Assembly: GCA_002070505.1 (NCBI GenBank)
Contig: MWDJ01000007.1
Coordinates: forward strand, 1-64,000
Direction: 5' to 3'
Length of the DNA stretch: 64,000 nucleotides
From: Bacteroidetes bacterium ADurb.Bin145
Lineage (GTDB): Bacteria > Bacteroidota > Bacteroidia > Bacteroidales > VadinHA17
This document shows, piece by piece, positions 24,900 through 35,404 of the stretch. The position numbers were made by a program, and so were the translations under genes. Within the stretch, counting starts at the first letter, position 1. Every line of letters starts with the position of its first letter. A model generated the notes under the pieces. It ran no database searches. It saw only the letters and a program-made list of their open reading frames with translations, and was not told the origin of the DNA.

Positions 24900-27800
24900 T
24901 TGAGATTGTCTGTCGGAAATATTAGATTGAGGATCAAGTTGTTATTCAACAGGTTGATTAGGCAGACATTTAGACTATTGTTACTTGTTGCTGGTTGCTG
25001 GCTGTTGGTTAACTCCTCACTATCGGCACAGACAAACGGAGACTACAGATCTGTTGCAGATGGCAGCTGGACTACCTTGGCAAATTGGCAACGGTATTCA
25101 GGAGGTGCCTGGCTCATTCCTGATGCAGGACAAGGTTATCCGGGTCAGAATGGTATTCCGGGAAGGATTGATATTAACAATAATATCAACCTGAATGTTA
25201 GTCCGGCAAATCCCCTGGGAAATCTATATATTAACACTGGCACTCTTGAATTATCAAGCTATAATTTAACTGTTAACGGTACAACAAATATTTTCGGTAC
25301 ATTTAGTGACACTGATCCCAATGGCACGGTTATCTTCTATGGGAATATTACTGTTAGTAATTCCGGAATCTGGAATTCAGCTGCTGGAAATAGCGATCGT
25401 CTGAGGTTATATGCGAATATTATTAATAACAGCACTAATGTATCATTAACAAGAGTCAGGGTCTATTCAAATGTGACATTATCAGGTTCGGGCGATATAG
25501 ACATATCTGAATATTTTGAGTTTCAGAATAATTATACTGTTACCAATCAGACAAAAATAACTATTGGTATAGGTCTCAATTCAAACAACACTTTTAATGC
25601 AACATTGATAAATGAAGGGGAACTGTTTTATGCGGGCACTACAGATTTATTAATGGGGACTAATGGTATCCTGAATGCGTCATCTGCGGGAAATACAATT
25701 GAGTATAATGGAGCCGGGGCGCAAAGTATAAAATTGCCATCAACAACTTACTATAATCTCACTACTTCGAATTCCGGAACTAAATCACTCAGAGGTAATA
25801 CAACTATAAATGGTGATCTTACAATTGGAAGTGGAACAATACTTGATGTAACCGCCTCAAACTATTCAATCACTATTCTGGGAAACTGGGATAATCAGGG
25901 ATCATTTAATGAGCGGCTGGGGACAGTTACATTCAGCGGAGGTAACTCGCAGACTATTAATATAACTACTGCTCCGGAAACATTTTATTACCTTACTATA
26001 AATAAAAGTTCAAATGAAGTAACACTACTCGATAATATTACTGTAAGGACAATACTGGATATTCAGGCAGGTACTCTTGCTACGAGCGTAAACAGTATAA
26101 CCGGTGATGGCTCAGGAACGTTGAACATTGCTTCAGGTGCGACACTCACTCTTGGTAATACTTCTGTAGCTACTTCTGTGGCTTTTCCGACAAATTTCTC
26201 CGCCTATACATTAAATGCAAACAGTACAGTAATTTATCAGGCCAATACGAACCAGCCTGTTTCAAATGTAACAAGCTATGGAAACCTTATAACTGCCACA
26301 TCCGGATCAAAAACCCTGCAGGGGAATATTACCATAAACGGGAATTTACTTATTGGTACTGGTTCAACTCTCGATGTAAGTTCCGGAAATAACTATACAA
26401 TAACACTTTACGGTAACTGGGCCCATCAGGGAACATTCGAGGAAAGACAGGGTACCGTAATATTCACTGGTTCCAATACACAGACAATTACTTCAGCTTT
26501 TTCCCCTGAAGATTTCTATAATATTACCGTAAATAAAACCGGAGGTGTTGTTCAACCGGTTAATGATGCTCAGGATGTCCGGGCATATAATGGTGGGAGC
26601 TTATATATTCAACAAGGCACATACGAAACAAACGGCAGCGATCTTATTGTTACCGGCTCCACTACAATTGCGGGCAGGCTATCTACAAACAATGTCTCAG
26701 GAACCGCCAGCCTTATTAATGTCAGTTTCTCCGGAACAACAGGTCTTATAGGTAGTACGACAAATACAGGAACTGTAAATATAAGCGGCACTTTAGCTGC
26801 ATCGTCCGGCAGTGGAACAATCGGAAGAGTGAACCTGAATGTTACAGGGGCGACAACTATTTCTGCAACACGCTCACTTACTTTTAACGATAATAATGGC
26901 ATAAAAATCTTTACAGGGCTTGTTACAAACAACGGAACCTGGAATAACAGTGCCAATGAAGATATTACATTCAGAGGCGGCCTTACAAACAGTGGTACAA
27001 GTTTTCTTTCAGGTACAGGAACCTACAGTTTTACAACAAATACGCAGACCCTTAACGGTACAACTGCGATTACTTTCGACGGACCTGTTACCGTGAGTTC
27101 AACATTGAACAATTCCAATACAACGACAATTAATGGAATTCTTGGAGGTAACGGTACATGGACCAACAGTAACGGTTCTGTTCTTAATTATGATAACGCA
27201 ACAGCTCCAATGTTATCAGGGACTTTTAATGTCTCCGCTAATTCCAATACAGTTAACTACACAAGAACAACAGGTCAGAATATTAGAGATGTAACTTACT
27301 TTAACCTCATTACATCAGGCGGTGGTACGAAAACTCTTCTGGGAAATACGTCAGTTAACGGAACCCTGACTATGACCGCAGGAAATATTGTTACGGGAGC
27401 AAATACACTTTTACTTAATAATTCCTCCGCTGCATCACTGAGCTATTCTTCCGGGATAATAGTCGGAAATTTTGAAAGATTTATCAATCAGACAATACTG
27501 GATTATCTTTTCCCGGTTGGTATTGCCGCTCAGATCCATTCTTTGACAATAAGGTTCCAGAACCTGACCTCCGGCTCGCTTCTTGTTAACTACACCCAAA
27601 ATGATCCTGGCAATACTGGTTTACCACTTGTTGATAATGACGGTTCTGAGATCGGTGAACAGTATACAACAGGTTATTGGACAGCTCAGGCAAAAAATTC
27701 CCTGGCTACCTCAAATTACAGGATTAATCTGGAAGCTGCAGGATTCGGTCCTTATTCAATAGATACCTGGACAAGAGTAATTACACGCACAGGAACCGGA

Positions 27801-30800
27801 CCATGGGAAATAGATGGTAATCACTCTGATGCGACAGGGACTGTAATAAAAAGAAATGGACTGACCAAGGGAATATCGGGTGCAGCTGCAGGAACGCAAT
27901 TCGGAGCAGGAAGGCCAAAACCCAGAATAATAACCCAACCTGTTGATCAGATAGTATGTGAAAATGGTACAACTGTTTTTTCAATCACAGCTACCGGTTA
28001 TGGAACACTGACATATCAATGGTACAAAGCTCCGGCGACACTCCTCGTTAACGGAGGTCAGTTCAGTGGAGTATCTACTAATAGTTTAACTATTTCACCT
28101 GTAGGTATTGGTGATGCAGGAAGTTATTATTGCATTGTAACAGACGGAAACGGGAATACCCGGCAAAGTAACTCCGCTTCATTGACTGTCAATCCCGCCC
28201 CGACAATTACCCTTGATCCGGTATCAGCGGTCTGTAACACAGTAAACAGCTTCAATCTGCCATATTCGGGTACTGCCAATAACCCCACAACTTATTCAAT
28301 TACAACAGGCACTCCGGCTATGCCGGGATTTTCACCAGTAACTGATGCCGTTCTTTCAGGATCGCCGATAACTGTAACAATCCCAACAGGCATAGCTGAA
28401 AATAACTATCAGTTTATAATAACTGTAAAAAACGGCAATGGATGTGTTTCGACTGCCAAGAATTTTACTGTAAATGTTTATGAGAATCAGATAGCAAATG
28501 CAGGACCAGACCAGAATATCTGCGGAGCTCTGACATCAGTATTTGCAGGTAATGTCCCTGCAAAGGGAACCGGTACCTGGTCCCTTGTTAGTGGTCCCGA
28601 TCCCTCTCCGACATATGGGAATATTAACAGTGCTACATCTTCAATTGCTGTTGACTATTATGGTACTTATACTTTCAGATGGACATTAGTTAACGGAGCC
28701 TGTCAGACTCAGGATGATGTTGTAATAGATTTCAATGAAGATCCGGCAGGAGCATCAGCGGGGTCAGATGCCACAGCGGCGTGTGCTGCACTGACGATAA
28801 CACTTGATGGTACGGCACACTCTTACCAGGCGGGGAGTGAACATTCAGGTTCGACAGGCACATGGCTTTATGTAAGCGGCCCTGATGTAACGCCGACCTT
28901 TGCAGATGCAAATAATCCTGACACAGATGTGACGGTAGATCTGTACGGGACCTATGTTTTTGAATGGAGAGAGACAAACGGCAACTGTACACGCAGCGAC
29001 CAGGTAACAATAGACTTCAATGAAGATCCGGCAGGAGCATCAGCGGGGTCAGATGCCACAGCGGCGTGTGCTGCACTGACGATAACACTTGATGGTACGG
29101 CACACTCTTACCAGGCGGGGAGTGAACATTCAGGTTCGACAGGCACATGGCTTTATGTAAGCGGCCCTGATGTAACGCCGACCTTTGCAGATGCAAATAA
29201 TCCTGACACAGATGTGACGGTAGATCTGTACGGGACCTATGTTTTTGAATGGAGAGAGACAAACGGCAACTGTACACGCAGCGACCAGGTAACTATAGAC
29301 TTCAATGAACGACCTGATGGAGCTAATGCTGGTCCTGACCAGCCAGTCTGCGGTGTACTGACAACTAATCTTGCAGCAACGCCTCATTCTTATCAAACCG
29401 ACAGTGAACATATCGGAAGTACAAGGCTATGGACGCAAGTCAGCGGTCCGGGTATAATTACATTTGTTGATCCGACATCACCAACATCACAAATAACTGC
29501 AGATGCATATGGTACTTATATATTAAGATGGACAGAAACAAACGGTAACTGTTCATTCAGCGATGATGTTGAAATTAATTTCGTTGAAACTGCTAATGCA
29601 GGTACCGACCAGCAGATATGTGAAATACTTAACACAACTCTTGCAGGCAACACACCATCTGCGGGTAGCGGAAACTGGAATATAGTATCTCAGCCTGTTG
29701 GAAGCACAGTTATCTTTGGAGATGCTTCAAATCCTGCAAGCACAGTCAGTGTTGATCAATACGGTGTTTATGTTCTCAGATGGACTCTGAGCATACCAGT
29801 TGGATCAGGTTGCAACACATATGATGATGTTGAACTTTGGTTTGATCCAAAACCTTCGATAACTGCAGTTAATGATACTATATGCAATGATACGTTTACA
29901 AATATTACTCCTGTCTCATCAACAACACCTGTAAGGTATGGTATAAGATATACCTGGACAGTTGAAGATGTGGATAATATTATAAATGGTGAAACTCCTT
30001 CCGCCGGCAATGGCCTGACACTCGGGGAATCGATCATCCAGCAGCTAAACAACCCTGATAATGCAGCACACAAGGTTATTTACCATATAAGACCATGGAC
30101 AATCAGGAGCGACAATTCTCTGCATTGCATGGGTGATGAGATCAACATAGATATCTGGGTTGAACCAACACCGAGATTAAATGTCACTCCTTCGGATAGC
30201 GTGATCTGCGATTCAACCACAGTCACTTTCAATGTTTCAGACCTAAACGGCATAACCCTGGGAAGCAAGGTATATTTACTTTCTACCGATTATGATCCTC
30301 TGAAAGTTACGGGAGTCGAGCCAGATGGTGAAAAACCAGCAGGGACCGATTTTAGTGACCAGCTGATAAATCTGACAAATGAAATTCAATCAGTCCAGTA
30401 TCGTTTCAGGGCCAGAATTAAAGATCCAGGGGTTGATTGTGAAGCAGGTACAGACACTACTATTATAATATATGTACAGCCGACAGCAAGACTCAGTGTA
30501 AGCATAGCGGATACGATAGTATGTGACTCGACGACCATCACGATCACAGTGAATGATCTCAACGGCAATGTGCACCCGGGTACGACAAAGGTCTACCAGC
30601 TGACGACAACAAACGTTGGAGGGGTACTGGGAGTACAGCCCACAGGGGAATATTCAGCAGGAGAAGATATCACAGATCAGCTTATCAACCCGACGAACAG
30701 TGTACAGGAAGTTATCTATCACTTCAAGGCAAGGATAAAGGATGGAAGGCCGGGTCATGAAGGGTTCTTCTGTGACCAGGGAGGAGACACAACGATAACG

Positions 30801-33800
30801 GTATATGTACAGCCGACAGCAAGACTCAGTGTAAGCATAGCGGATACGATAGTATGTGACTCGACGACCATCACGATCACAGTGAATGATCTCAACGGCA
30901 ATGTGCACCCGGGTACGACAAAGGTCTACCAGCTGACGACAACAAACGTTGGAGGGGTACTGGGAGTACAGCCCACAGGAGAATATTCAGCAGGAGAAGA
31001 TATCACGGATCAGCTTATCAACCCGACGAACAGTGTACAGGAAGTTATCTATCACTTCAAGGCAAGGATAAAGGATGGAAGACCGGGTCATGAAGGGTTC
31101 TTCTGTGACCAGGGAGGAGACACAACGATAACGATTTATGTTGAACCTACACCAAGAGTAAATGGCTCTGTAAGCAGTGATACAATTTGCAATAATACTT
31201 CAATAACATATACATTATCATCTCCCACTGTACCATATTTTGGAACCGGCAGCCTGAGATTCAATGTAAATATTGTCAATCCATATTCCGAAATATCAGG
31301 ATATTCTAATCGTGCTGACCTTACACTGGTAAGTGCAATAACTGAGACACTCATCAATTCAGGTGATACTGCAAGGATGATAATGTATATAATCAGACCT
31401 GCAACAACTGATATCTCCGGAGCACAAAAATGCGGTGGCATAAATGATACAATAAGGGTATGGGTTAATCCGACACCAAGAGCTACTCCGGTAAATCTGG
31501 CTCCTGCAATATGTTATGGAGGAACCACTCAGATAGTACTTGAATCACCCACTGTAATGACCAAAGGAAGTATTTTATTCGATTATACTGTCAGCAAGAC
31601 AGGTGGTTCAAGCATAGGAGGGGACATTAATCCGGATGCTGGCCTGACTGAAGGACAGGCAATAGCCCGCACATACACAAATAAAGCAGACACGATTTAT
31701 TCTGTTTACTTCTCTATAGTGCCAAGGAATAATATACTTGTTTGTGCTTCAGGGAATCCAAGTCTGCATCAGGTAAGAATACATCCTCACCCACTTGATA
31801 CAATGTATTTGTCAACTCCATTTACCTGTTCAGGCGGGACAGACGGTGTAATGACAGCAATACTTTCAAGAGGCTCCAAGCCTGATAGCATTCACTGGCA
31901 CAGGCCTTCATTCCTTGGAGATACAATATACTACACATCAGCTAACAGTACGAATCTGAATATTCGTTATGCAGGACTGTATTCAGTGACTGTTCATGAT
32001 AGCCTCAAATGCAGTTTTAACGTTGTTCCTCCTCTCTTTGTTTCCGGAGCTATATTCCAGACTATATTGTCAGTAAGTGATTATCCTACTGGTTATGGTT
32101 TGACATGTCCGGGGGCAAGTGATGGAACAATTCTTATGATGGAAGACAACTCTTCAACAGCTACCGCTCCATTTGAATTCTGGCTGGTCCGTAATGGAGC
32201 TGACACTGTACTTCATGATACAATTTGGACAAAAGGGACAATCTATTATGCGAATAATATGGCTGCCGGTCAGTACAGTGTGTTTATCAGGGACATAAAT
32301 AATTGTTATAACGGGCTTTATCCCGAGATCACTGTGACAGAACCAGATGAAATTTCTGTTACATTCGGCAAAAAAATATTTGAGGGCGGATACAATGTTT
32401 CATGTAGGGGCTATAATGATGGTCAGGTATGGGTAAGTTCTGTAACCGGAGGTAATCCTGGCGGGTATAAATATAAATGGTATACCTATGACGGAATGAT
32501 AACTGGTCCAGATACCCTTGACAGGCTGGACAATATACCGGCAGGTACTTATTATCTTTTAACAACAGACAGATATTGCACTAAGCTGGATAGCGTGACT
32601 CTGACACAACCAGATGGCATGAATCTGGCAGAATTTAAGTTGTCTTACACACCTGATTCACTTTTCAATATTTCCTGTAACGGGGGCAGCGACGGAAGCA
32701 TCGATATTACAATAACAGGTGGATCAGGAAATTATACCTATTTCTGGACAGATTCAGCTTCCTTCAGCGCAACTACCCAGGATATTTCAAATCTGGCTGC
32801 CGGCACATATGTATGTGAAATTAAAGATGTCAACGGATGTATATTAAGGCTGCAGCCTTCAGCCACTTTACCGGCATTTACTCTGTCAGAACCCGCTCCT
32901 TTAAATATCACTTCGGTTCTGTCTGCGTCTCCTGCGGGTTCCTTCAACATTAACTGTAATGGCGGAACAGGATCAATTGATATATCAGTTACTGGTGGCA
33001 GTGAGGGCTCTTATATATATAACTGGAGTGCATCTGATGGAGGTTCAGGGATAGTGGACGGACAGCAGGACCAGGCATCTCTGGCTGCCGGCAGGTATCA
33101 TCTTGAAGTTGAGGATATGTACGGCTGCCTGGCGGTTTATGATACTAATCTTTCGGAACCGGACGAGTTATCTTCAATCATGGAACCCAAGAATATTACC
33201 TGCGGAGCTGTCGGACTTGATAATGGATCCATCGATCTTACAGTATCAGGAGGTGTAGCTCCTTATACCTTTATGTGGTCAAATGGAATGGCAACTGAGG
33301 ATATTTCAGGTCTTTCTGAGGGCATGTATATTGTAACAATCATGGATGCAAACAATTGTATCCATATTGATTCTGCAAGGATAGCACTGCCTCCTCCCAT
33401 AACTTTCACAACAACTTTGTCGGATCATAACAGCTACAATGTCAGTTGCAATGGATATTCAGACGGAGCAATAGATATTACACTTACAAGCGGGCTGGCC
33501 CCGTATGTTTTCAGCTGGACAGGTCCTTATGGCTATACCTCCATATCAGAAGATATAAGCGGGTTAAGAGCAGGAGAATATATTGTCTCAATCACTGATG
33601 CCAATCTGTGTACTGCGTACGATACTATAGTACTTACTGAGCCGGGCAGACTTGGAATTGATGTTACATTATCAGAAAGTTTTGCAGGAGGCTACCAGAT
33701 AAATTGTGCAGGAGACAGTACAGGTTCTATTGAAATTAAACCGGTCAACCAGTCCGGAACTGTGACATATCTGTGGACCGATGGCAATACCTCGGCATTG

Positions 33801-34397
33801 AGGTCAGGACTTCCGGCAGGCAGTTATAGTCTGATAATTACTGATTCAAACGGTTGCCATGCCGATACAACTCTCACATTATCAGCTCCTGATTCAATCA
33901 GAACACAGTTTAACGTCACTCAGCCATGGTGCACCGACAAACCGGACGGATCAATAGAACTAATTGTTACCGGAGGAGTACCGGGAGCTGATTACAATTA
34001 TCTCTGGTCGGATAATTCGAAGACAAAGGATCTGTCTGACATTCCAAGCGGATGGTATTCTGTTGTGGTGACGGATTTGAATAGCTGCAGTGTGAGAGAT
34101 TCTGTCTTTGTTGAACCGCTGAATATATCCTGCTTAATAATTCCAAATGCCATTTCGCCGAATGGAGATCTCATTAATGATTACTGGAATATCGGTCTTA
34201 AAGAACTATATCCGGAAATAGAGATCAAGATATTCAACAGGTGGGGTGAAGAGATCTGGAGATCGGCCAAAGGATATCCTGATCCATGGGATGGAAGGAG
34301 CAAAGGATCACTGCTTCCAATTGATTCGTACCATTATATAATAGATCTTCATAACGGAACTAAACCAATTTTAGGAACAGTGACTATTGTAAGATAA
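24900..34397 (+). CDS. Giant T9SS type B surface protein (SprB-like repeats)
   Basis: A protein of 3165 residues starting at TTG; no in-frame ATG precedes the signal peptide (LLLLVAGCWLLVNSSLSAQ, about 26-44). Residues 45-1000 are Asn/Thr/Gly-rich beta-solenoid-like repeats. An Ig-like domain follows near 1015-1100 (ITQPVDQIVCENG, GSYYCIVTDG). Next come PKD/Ig-like modules with two near-identical tandem pairs (95 and 111 residues), then about nine SprB-type repeats from 2300 to 3050 (pattern CNGGSDGSIDI..GG). The end is a gliding-motility-type C-terminal sorting domain (FNRWGEEIW, near 3115). The T9SS should export and anchor it as an adhesin or surface fibre. It is paired with the PorP/SprF gene 22 nt downstream. 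Confidence 0.9.
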   Translation: MRLSVGNIRLRIKLLFNRLIRQTFRLLLLVAGCWLLVNSSLSAQTNGDYRSVADGSWTTLANWQRYSGGAWLIPDAGQGYPGQNGIPGRIDINNNINLNVSPANPLGNLYINTGTLELSSYNLTVNGTTNIFGTFSDTDPNGTVIFYGNITVSNSGIWNSAAGNSDRLRLYANIINNSTNVSLTRVRVYSNVTLSGSGDIDISEYFEFQNNYTVTNQTKITIGIGLNSNNTFNATLINEGELFYAGTTDLLMGTNGILNASSAGNTIEYNGAGAQSIKLPSTTYYNLTTSNSGTKSLRGNTTINGDLTIGSGTILDVTASNYSITILGNWDNQGSFNERLGTVTFSGGNSQTINITTAPETFYYLTINKSSNEVTLLDNITVRTILDIQAGTLATSVNSITGDGSGTLNIASGATLTLGNTSVATSVAFPTNFSAYTLNANSTVIYQANTNQPVSNVTSYGNLITATSGSKTLQGNITINGNLLIGTGSTLDVSSGNNYTITLYGNWAHQGTFEERQGTVIFTGSNTQTITSAFSPEDFYNITVNKTGGVVQPVNDAQDVRAYNGGSLYIQQGTYETNGSDLIVTGSTTIAGRLSTNNVSGTASLINVSFSGTTGLIGSTTNTGTVNISGTLAASSGSGTIGRVNLNVTGATTISATRSLTFNDNNGIKIFTGLVTNNGTWNNSANEDITFRGGLTNSGTSFLSGTGTYSFTTNTQTLNGTTAITFDGPVTVSSTLNNSNTTTINGILGGNGTWTNSNGSVLNYDNATAPMLSGTFNVSANSNTVNYTRTTGQNIRDVTYFNLITSGGGTKTLLGNTSVNGTLTMTAGNIVTGANTLLLNNSSAASLSYSSGIIVGNFERFINQTILDYLFPVGIAAQIHSLTIRFQNLTSGSLLVNYTQNDPGNTGLPLVDNDGSEIGEQYTTGYWTAQAKNSLATSNYRINLEAAGFGPYSIDTWTRVITRTGTGPWEIDGNHSDATGTVIKRNGLTKGISGAAAGTQFGAGRPKPRIITQPVDQIVCENGTTVFSITATGYGTLTYQWYKAPATLLVNGGQFSGVSTNSLTISPVGIGDAGSYYCIVTDGNGNTRQSNSASLTVNPAPTITLDPVSAVCNTVNSFNLPYSGTANNPTTYSITTGTPAMPGFSPVTDAVLSGSPITVTIPTGIAENNYQFIITVKNGNGCVSTAKNFTVNVYENQIANAGPDQNICGALTSVFAGNVPAKGTGTWSLVSGPDPSPTYGNINSATSSIAVDYYGTYTFRWTLVNGACQTQDDVVIDFNEDPAGASAGSDATAACAALTITLDGTAHSYQAGSEHSGSTGTWLYVSGPDVTPTFADANNPDTDVTVDLYGTYVFEWRETNGNCTRSDQVTIDFNEDPAGASAGSDATAACAALTITLDGTAHSYQAGSEHSGSTGTWLYVSGPDVTPTFADANNPDTDVTVDLYGTYVFEWRETNGNCTRSDQVTIDFNERPDGANAGPDQPVCGVLTTNLAATPHSYQTDSEHIGSTRLWTQVSGPGIITFVDPTSPTSQITADAYGTYILRWTETNGNCSFSDDVEINFVETANAGTDQQICEILNTTLAGNTPSAGSGNWNIVSQPVGSTVIFGDASNPASTVSVDQYGVYVLRWTLSIPVGSGCNTYDDVELWFDPKPSITAVNDTICNDTFTNITPVSSTTPVRYGIRYTWTVEDVDNIINGETPSAGNGLTLGESIIQQLNNPDNAAHKVIYHIRPWTIRSDNSLHCMGDEINIDIWVEPTPRLNVTPSDSVICDSTTVTFNVSDLNGITLGSKVYLLSTDYDPLKVTGVEPDGEKPAGTDFSDQLINLTNEIQSVQYRFRARIKDPGVDCEAGTDTTIIIYVQPTARLSVSIADTIVCDSTTITITVNDLNGNVHPGTTKVYQLTTTNVGGVLGVQPTGEYSAGEDITDQLINPTNSVQEVIYHFKARIKDGRPGHEGFFCDQGGDTTITVYVQPTARLSVSIADTIVCDSTTITITVNDLNGNVHPGTTKVYQLTTTNVGGVLGVQPTGEYSAGEDITDQLINPTNSVQEVIYHFKARIKDGRPGHEGFFCDQGGDTTITIYVEPTPRVNGSVSSDTICNNTSITYTLSSPTVPYFGTGSLRFNVNIVNPYSEISGYSNRADLTLVSAITETLINSGDTARMIMYIIRPATTDISGAQKCGGINDTIRVWVNPTPRATPVNLAPAICYGGTTQIVLESPTVMTKGSILFDYTVSKTGGSSIGGDINPDAGLTEGQAIARTYTNKADTIYSVYFSIVPRNNILVCASGNPSLHQVRIHPHPLDTMYLSTPFTCSGGTDGVMTAILSRGSKPDSIHWHRPSFLGDTIYYTSANSTNLNIRYAGLYSVTVHDSLKCSFNVVPPLFVSGAIFQTILSVSDYPTGYGLTCPGASDGTILMMEDNSSTATAPFEFWLVRNGADTVLHDTIWTKGTIYYANNMAAGQYSVFIRDINNCYNGLYPEITVTEPDEISVTFGKKIFEGGYNVSCRGYNDGQVWVSSVTGGNPGGYKYKWYTYDGMITGPDTLDRLDNIPAGTYYLLTTDRYCTKLDSVTLTQPDGMNLAEFKLSYTPDSLFNISCNGGSDGSIDITITGGSGNYTYFWTDSASFSATTQDISNLAAGTYVCEIKDVNGCILRLQPSATLPAFTLSEPAPLNITSVLSASPAGSFNINCNGGTGSIDISVTGGSEGSYIYNWSASDGGSGIVDGQQDQASLAAGRYHLEVEDMYGCLAVYDTNLSEPDELSSIMEPKNITCGAVGLDNGSIDLTVSGGVAPYTFMWSNGMATEDISGLSEGMYIVTIMDANNCIHIDSARIALPPPITFTTTLSDHNSYNVSCNGYSDGAIDITLTSGLAPYVFSWTGPYGYTSISEDISGLRAGEYIVSITDANLCTAYDTIVLTEPGRLGIDVTLSESFAGGYQINCAGDSTGSIEIKPVNQSGTVTYLWTDGNTSALRSGLPAGSYSLIITDSNGCHADTTLTLSAPDSIRTQFNVTQPWCTDKPDGSIELIVTGGVPGADYNYLWSDNSKTKDLSDIPSGWYSVVVTDLNSCSVRDSVFVEPLNISCLIIPNAISPNGDLINDYWNIGLKELYPEIEIKIFNRWGEEIWRSAKGYPDPWDGRSKGSLLPIDSYHYIIDLHNGTKPILGTVTIVR
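28731..29300 (+). repeat. 285-bp tandem duplication inside the giant gene
   Basis: Two consecutive 285-bp units (28731-29015 and 29016-29300) are identical by eye except for one base near the end. Each encodes the same 95-residue module beginning DPAGASAGSDATAACAA. A diverged third relative follows (GPDQPVCGVLTTNL). Near-identity at synonymous sites means a recent duplication or gene conversion. The units look richer in G and C than their flanks. Confidence 0.93.
30471..31136 (+). repeat. 333-bp tandem duplication inside the giant gene
   Basis: Two consecutive 333-bp units (30471-30803 and 30804-31136) differ at only a handful of positions. Each encodes a 111-residue module starting PTARLSVSIADTIVCDS. 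The preceding and following modules are only distantly similar, so this is a separate recent duplication. Confidence 0.93.
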
Positions 34398-34419
34398 TAA
34401 TTCAATACTTTTAAGACCT

Positions 34420-35397
34420 GTGAGAAGGCTTGTTTACATAGTTTTATTAAGTGCTGTCAGCATAGCTGCGAAGGGACAGCAATTGCCTCTTTACAGTCAG
34501 TATCTTTACAATAAGTTCCTTATCAATCCCGCTGTAGCGGGAAGCGATGGATATACAAGCGTCAATCTTACTGCGAGAGAACAATGGGTAGGTTATGAAG
34601 GTGCCCCAAGGACTTTTTCATTCAGCATGCAGACAAGGATGCTTAAGAGAAGTTATATCCTTAAGCAAACCAATGCCAGGAGACTCATATACAGGCCAAA
34701 AACTGACGGAAGGGTCGGGCTTGGCGGATATGTTTTCAGCGACAGGAATGGGTTGGTTCACAGGACCGGGGTACAGGTTTCCTATGCTTATCATCTCTGG
34801 CTACGAAACACGACTCAGCTGTCAATGGGACTTGCATTTACAGGCTATCATTATAAAATTGATGAGACACAACTGGACTTTGAGGATCCGAATGAGCCCT
34901 GGCTGAACAGCGATCTTCGTGTAGGGATCTTTGTCCCTGATGCTATCTTTGGGGTCTATCTGCTTAATCCCAGGTACAGTGTCGGATTTTCTGCAGACCA
35001 GCTCTTCGAAGCTTCCGCAAAGATCGGAGATCATGCATACAAAAATTTCAAACTTTACAGACACTATTATCTTTTCGGATCATACAATTTCGTCCTGAAT
35101 ACAAAAATGGATATTGAACCTTCTTTTATTGTTATGATGTCGGACCAGTTGAAACCCCAGGCTGATATAGGACTCACATATAATTATGATCAGGGATTCT
35201 GGGCAGGTCTGGCTTATCGTACAAGTGGTGCTTTAATTGCTAATGTCGGGATAAGATATACAAACATTTTCATAGGATACGCATTCGATTTTACCCTGAA
35301 CGAAATACAAAGGATCACCTATGGCACCCATGAATTCACGATGGCTTTGAAATTCGGGGATAATGCAAGAAAATACCGCTGGCTTGACAGGTATTGA
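34420..35397 (+). CDS. PorP/SprF-family type IX secretion membrane protein
   Basis: An outer-membrane protein of 325 residues with a GTG start and signal peptide (LVYIVLLSAVSIAAKGQ). The opening QLPLYSQYLYNKFLINPAVAGSDGY and the later AREQWVGYEGAPRTFSFS are hallmarks of PorP/SprF. Alternating strands indicate a beta-barrel. SprF-type proteins are needed for export or anchoring of the partner type B protein encoded just upstream, and the 22-nt gap supports this pairing. No ATG fits the signal peptide, so GTG is accepted. Confidence 0.93.
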   Translation: MRRLVYIVLLSAVSIAAKGQQLPLYSQYLYNKFLINPAVAGSDGYTSVNLTAREQWVGYEGAPRTFSFSMQTRMLKRSYILKQTNARRLIYRPKTDGRVGLGGYVFSDRNGLVHRTGVQVSYAYHLWLRNTTQLSMGLAFTGYHYKIDETQLDFEDPNEPWLNSDLRVGIFVPDAIFGVYLLNPRYSVGFSADQLFEASAKIGDHAYKNFKLYRHYYLFGSYNFVLNTKMDIEPSFIVMMSDQLKPQADIGLTYNYDQGFWAGLAYRTSGALIANVGIRYTNIFIGYAFDFTLNEIQRITYGTHEFTMALKFGDNARKYRWLDRY

Positions 35398-35404
35398 TTC
35401 CGGG

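Noticed and set aside
28732-29277. Two near-identical antisense open frames
   Set aside because: They are shadows of the duplicated module on the coding strand and have no independent support.
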